A DNA stretch of 64,000 bases from Streptomyces bacillaris (GTDB lineage: Bacteria; Actinomycetota; Actinomycetes; Streptomycetales; Streptomycetaceae), in the NCBI RefSeq assembly GCF_003268675.1, contig NZ_CP029378.1:7006001-7070000 (forward strand), in the 5' to 3' direction. Of this stretch, positions 61,350 through 64,000 are shown piece by piece. Each line of letters begins with the position of its first letter. Position 1 is the stretch's first letter. The position numbers were made by a program, and so were the translations under genes. The notes below the pieces were generated by a model. It worked only from the letters and a program-made list of their open reading frames with translations, was not told the DNA's origin and did no database searches.

Positions 61350-62377
61350 GACGAGGCCTTTCCGTAGGAGCGGGGTGCGGTTGTGGAGGCGGGAAGGTCC
61401 CGGTTGAAGCGGGTGTCGACGTAGTCCTCGAAGGCGAACCGCCGGGGGGTCAGCTCGAGTTCGGCGAAGGTGTCGGCGATCTCCTGCTCGGAGGCGATGG
61501 CGGCGTCGTCGATCGCCACCGGGACCCGGGTGCCGTAGCTGCGCTTCACGGCGTCCAGGGCCACTTCGTAGGGCAGTCCGGTCTCCTTCGCCCGGACCTT
61601 CGCCCACTCCTCCGGATGCTCGAACACCCAGCTCTGCGCCCGCTCCAGACGGACTAGCAGATCACCGATGGCCTTCGGTTTCTGCGGATCCTTGAGCGAG
61701 GCGGGCGAAGCGACCTGGAAGCCGAGCCCGTTGACGACACCCTCACCGGTGGTCAGTACCCGGGGGTTCCCGGCCCGCAGGATCTGTGAGGTGTACGGAT
61801 CCCAGATCGCCCAGGCGTCGACCTGGCCCCGGCTGAACGCGGCCAGCGCGTCGACGGGTTGGAGATAGTTCTGCTTCACGTCCTTGATGGAGAGGCCGGC
61901 CTTCCGGAGCGGGGCGACCAGCTGGAAGTGGGCCGAACTGCCCTGCGCCACGGCGATGGACGCGCCCTTGAGCTGCTCGGGCTTCTTCAGCGGCGAGTCC
62001 TTCGGAACGACGATGGCCTCACCGGCCGGGGAACCGTGCGTCGCGCCCACGACGACGATGTTCGAGTCCGACCCGGCGGCGAAGACGGGCGGGGTGTTGC
62101 CCACCCCGCCGATGTCCACGGCCCCGGCGCTCACCGCCTCCAGCAGAGGTGGTCCGGAGGTGAAGGTGGACCACTTGACGCGGTAGTCGAGGTCGTCCAG
62201 CTCTCCGGAGGCCCGCAGGATGGCCTCGTAACCACCCTTCTGGTCACCGACGTTGAGCGTGACGCTCCCCTTGACGTCGGTGCTGCCTCCCGACCCCGTG
62301 GACGAAGCGCCGCCCCCGCAGGCGGCGAGGAGCAGGGCGAGGGGGAGGAGCAGGGCGGGCAGGGCGCGGCGTTTCAT
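61346..62377 (-). CDS. ssuA: sulfonate ABC transporter substrate-binding lipoprotein
   Basis: 343-aa periplasmic-type binding protein anchored as a lipoprotein. Signal peptide KRRALPALLLPLALLLAAC with lipobox LAAC, then the NMT1/SsuA-like body: VTLNVGDQKGGYEAILRAS, VDIGGVGNTPPVFAAG, GSSAHFQLVAPLRKAGL, VDAWAIWDPYTSQIL. ATG 62377 with GGAG 6 nt upstream is chosen over an ATG at 62416 that lacks a signal-peptide start. Couples directly to ssuD. The gene is intact although the transporter genes upstream are frameshifted. Confidence 0.9.
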   Translation of the reverse strand: MKRRALPALLLPLALLLAACGGGASSTGSGGSTDVKGSVTLNVGDQKGGYEAILRASGELDDLDYRVKWSTFTSGPPLLEAVSAGAVDIGGVGNTPPVFAAGSDSNIVVVGATHGSPAGEAIVVPKDSPLKKPEQLKGASIAVAQGSSAHFQLVAPLRKAGLSIKDVKQNYLQPVDALAAFSRGQVDAWAIWDPYTSQILRAGNPRVLTTGEGVVNGLGFQVASPASLKDPQKPKAIGDLLVRLERAQSWVFEHPEEWAKVRAKETGLPYEVALDAVKRSYGTRVPVAIDDAAIASEQEIADTFAELELTPRRFAFEDYVDTRFNRDLPASTTAPRSYGKASS

Positions 62378-62412
62378 GCGGTTCTCCGTGACGATCGGGA
62401 GGGGAAGGGGGG

Positions 62413-63271
62413 TCATGCGTCCGAGCCGGTGGCGACTCCGGCTCCGGTCCCTGTGGCGGCAAGGGCGTCGGCATCGGCACCGGATTCGGCACCGGCACGG
62501 GCACCTGCGTCGGCGGGGCCGTCCTCGACGCCCAGCTCGCTCAGCAGCCGGGCCCGCAGGCCGGTGAAGCCGGGGGCGCCGACCCCGCGCGGGCGGTCCA
62601 GGCCCACGGGGGTGTCGTACGCGATCCGCCCGTCCCGCATCACCAGCACCCGGTCGGCCAGCAGCAGGGCCTCGTCCACGTCATGGGTGACCAGGAGGAC
62701 CGCGCAGCCGCGCCGCTGCCAGAGTTCGGCGACCAGCTGCTGCGCCTTGATCCGGGTCAGGGCGTCCAGCGCGCCGAACGGCTCGTCGAGCAGGAGCAGA
62801 TCGGGCTCCCGTACCAACGCGCGGGCCAGGCGAGGCGCGTTGGGCCTCGCCGCCGGAGAGCGTATCGGGCCAGGCGCCCGCCCGGTCGGTCAGCCCGACC
62901 TCCGCCAACGCCTCCTCGGCCAGGGCGCGTTCGGGTTTCCCCGGCAGCCCCAGCAGGACGTTGCGCCAGACCCGCTTCCAGGGCATCAGGCGCGGTGCCT
63001 GGAACGCGACGGCACGGCCCCGGGGCGCCGGCACGGTCCCGTCTATCTCCCGGTCGAGCCCGGCCAGCACCCGCAGCAGGGTCGACTTGCCGAACCCGCT
63101 GCGCCCCAGCAGCGCGGTGAACTCACCGGCTTTCAGGGTGAGATCAAGGTCATCGATGACGGCACGCCCGTCGAAGGCCCGGGTGAGCCCCTCGACCCGT
63201 ACGGCGGCTTCGGACTCTCCGGCGGGAGAGGGGGCCGGGGCGGTCACTGGCCGGTGAAGGTCGGTCGCCAT
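62413..63271 (-). pseudogene. ssuB: sulfonate ABC transporter ATPase with a frameshift
   Basis: Reads as SsuB from ATG 63271 (MATDLHRPVTAPAPSPAGES): Walker A LLGRSGFGKST, Q-loop AFQAPRLMPWKRVW, signature LSGGEAQR. Just after it the frame breaks: an extra G (plus strand) near 62829-62830 turns the expected SLARALVREPD into SPGPRVGT. The second frame holds LVREPDLLLLDEPFGALDAL (Walker B), VTHDVDEALLLADRV (H-loop) and the C-terminus to 62413, with an Ala/Gly/Asp-rich tail. One deleted base would restore the whole gene. Either a recent pseudogene or a sequence error. Confidence 0.8.
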
Positions 63272-64000
63272 TGCAGCAGCAGCCTTTCGAGGGTGCGGAC
63301 GATGACGTCGGCGGTGAGGCCGAGGAAGGCGTACACGACGAGGCAGACGACGATCACGTCGGTGCGGAAGAACTCCCGGGCCTGGTTCATCAGGAACCTG
63401 ATCCCGGCGTCGGCGTTGATGGACTCACCGAAGACGAGCGCCAGCCAGGCGGTGGCGAGGGAGTAGCGCAGCCGGTCATGGCCCCGGGCAACGCCCCCGG
63501 CAGCACCACATGCCGGATGAGCCCCCACCAGTTGAGCCCCAACGACTCACCCACTTCGATGAGTTGGGCGTCCACGCCGCGAATGCCCGCGTACACGTTC
63601 AGGTAGAGATGGAAGGCGACCCCGAGCGCGATGAGCGCCACCTTCGGCGCCTCACCGATCCCGAGCCAGATGATGAACAGCGGGATCAGCCCCACCCACG
63701 GGACGGTCCGCAGCATCTGTACGGTCGCGTCGACCAGGTCCTCCCCGAGCCGCGAGAGCCCCGAGACCAGCGCGAGCACCGTCCCGACGACTCCGCCGAG
63801 CACCAGCCCCACCGCGACCCGCTGGAGAGACACCCCCCATGGCGGCCGGGAAGGGTCCCGTCCGCGATCAGATGACCCCCCGCCCGGGCGATGGTCCCCG
63901 GCGAGGCGAGCACGTCCGGGTGCAGAACCCCCGTAGCGCTGAACACCTGCCACAACGCGAGCAACAACAGGGGCCCCACGGTCCGCCGCACCCACCGGGC
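63244..64000 (-). pseudogene. ssuC: sulfonate ABC transporter permease, frameshifted and cut by window
   Basis: SsuC-type permease spread over three frames. N-terminal part VRRTVGPLLLLALWQVFSAT and HPDVLASPGTIARAGGHLIA, then a shift in the GC runs near 63838-63860 (extra bases in CCC and GGGGGG), the middle GVSLQRVAVGLVLGGVVGTV through ESLGLNWWGLIRHVVLPGAL, then a missing base near 63478-63480 before RYSLATAWLALVFGESINAD and the C-terminus LLLQWRPTFTGQ at 63244. The stop overlaps the ssuB start by 28 bp. The 5' end is beyond the window. Confidence 0.75.

Noticed and set aside
62820..62845. Programmed ribosomal frameshift in ssuB
   Set aside because: No slippery heptamer or downstream pseudoknot-like stem is evident, and ssuC next to it carries further indels of different sign, so mutation or sequence error is simpler.

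Overview
This window is chromosomal DNA from a high-GC actinomycete, almost certainly Streptomyces. Evidence is the very high GC with third-codon-position bias, GTG starts, GTGA/ATGA overlaps, a ureABCFGD urease operon without ureE, a WhiJ-like/DUF397/ATPase triad, a MurT-GatD pair and a ydaO-type c-di-AMP riboswitch in front of a wall hydrolase. I see no rRNA, tRNA, CRISPR array, transposase or prophage. Gene density is that of a chromosome arm/core region with mostly housekeeping and accessory metabolic genes.

Layout. 0-4.2 kb (minus strand): truncated SGNH hydrolase, two overlapping CNNM/HlyC membrane proteins, a GNAT and a SAM methyltransferase. 4.3-9.0 kb: biotin locus, bioBAD on minus divergent from bioF on plus, with a perfect inverted repeat between them; BioB carries a Gly/Cys-rich tail. 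9.0-10.9 kb: DUF397 / XRE-DUF5753 / HATPase regulatory triad. 11-12.3 kb: secreted NlpC/P60 hydrolase behind a c-di-AMP riboswitch. 12.4-14.05 kb: a decayed patch with a twice-frameshifted small gene and a permease/TetR pair whose shared promoter, TetR DNA-binding half and permease start are missing. 14.1-18.7 kb: urease operon with a clear promoter overlapped by a 23-bp palindrome. 18.8-27.7 kb: secreted tripeptidyl aminopeptidase, epimerase, PlsC, CtaG-like protein, PfkA, the MurT-GatD lipid II amidation enzyme, peptide deformylase. 27.7-39.9 kb: TetR/acyl-CoA dehydrogenase pair with a perfect operator, glutathione peroxidase, thioesterase II, DUF3516 helicase, YdjM-like protein, ATP-dependent DNA ligase, type II NADH dehydrogenase, an APH-like kinase.

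40-51 kb: membrane protein plus DsbA-like protein, BlaI/M56 peptidase pair, a second NlpC/P60 hydrolase, a membrane-fused spermidine-synthase-like protein, a heterodimeric ABC exporter with complementary lesions in its two nucleotide-binding domains, and a Tat-exported GH109-type protein. 51.4-58.9 kb: large D-lactate dehydrogenase-like FAD/Fe-S protein, MarR plus divergent ABC exporter, a gene of unknown function, a 19-codon hydrophobic peptide gene between a strong terminator and a promoter region, and an MltG-like protein. 59-64 kb: a flavin monooxygenase and a sulfonate (ssu) operon transcribed as ssuC-ssuB-ssuA-ssuD, in which ssuB and ssuC carry frameshifts while ssuA and ssuD are intact; ssuC runs off the window.

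The most interesting items are the 19-aa peptide gene, the complementary NBD degeneration in the ABC pair, the urease, acyl-CoA dehydrogenase, MarR/ABC and GH109 operator palindromes, the deletion scar at about 13.67 kb, the BioB tail, and a set of genes that appear to be leaderless. All calls come from reading the sequence and family knowledge; no database search was run.
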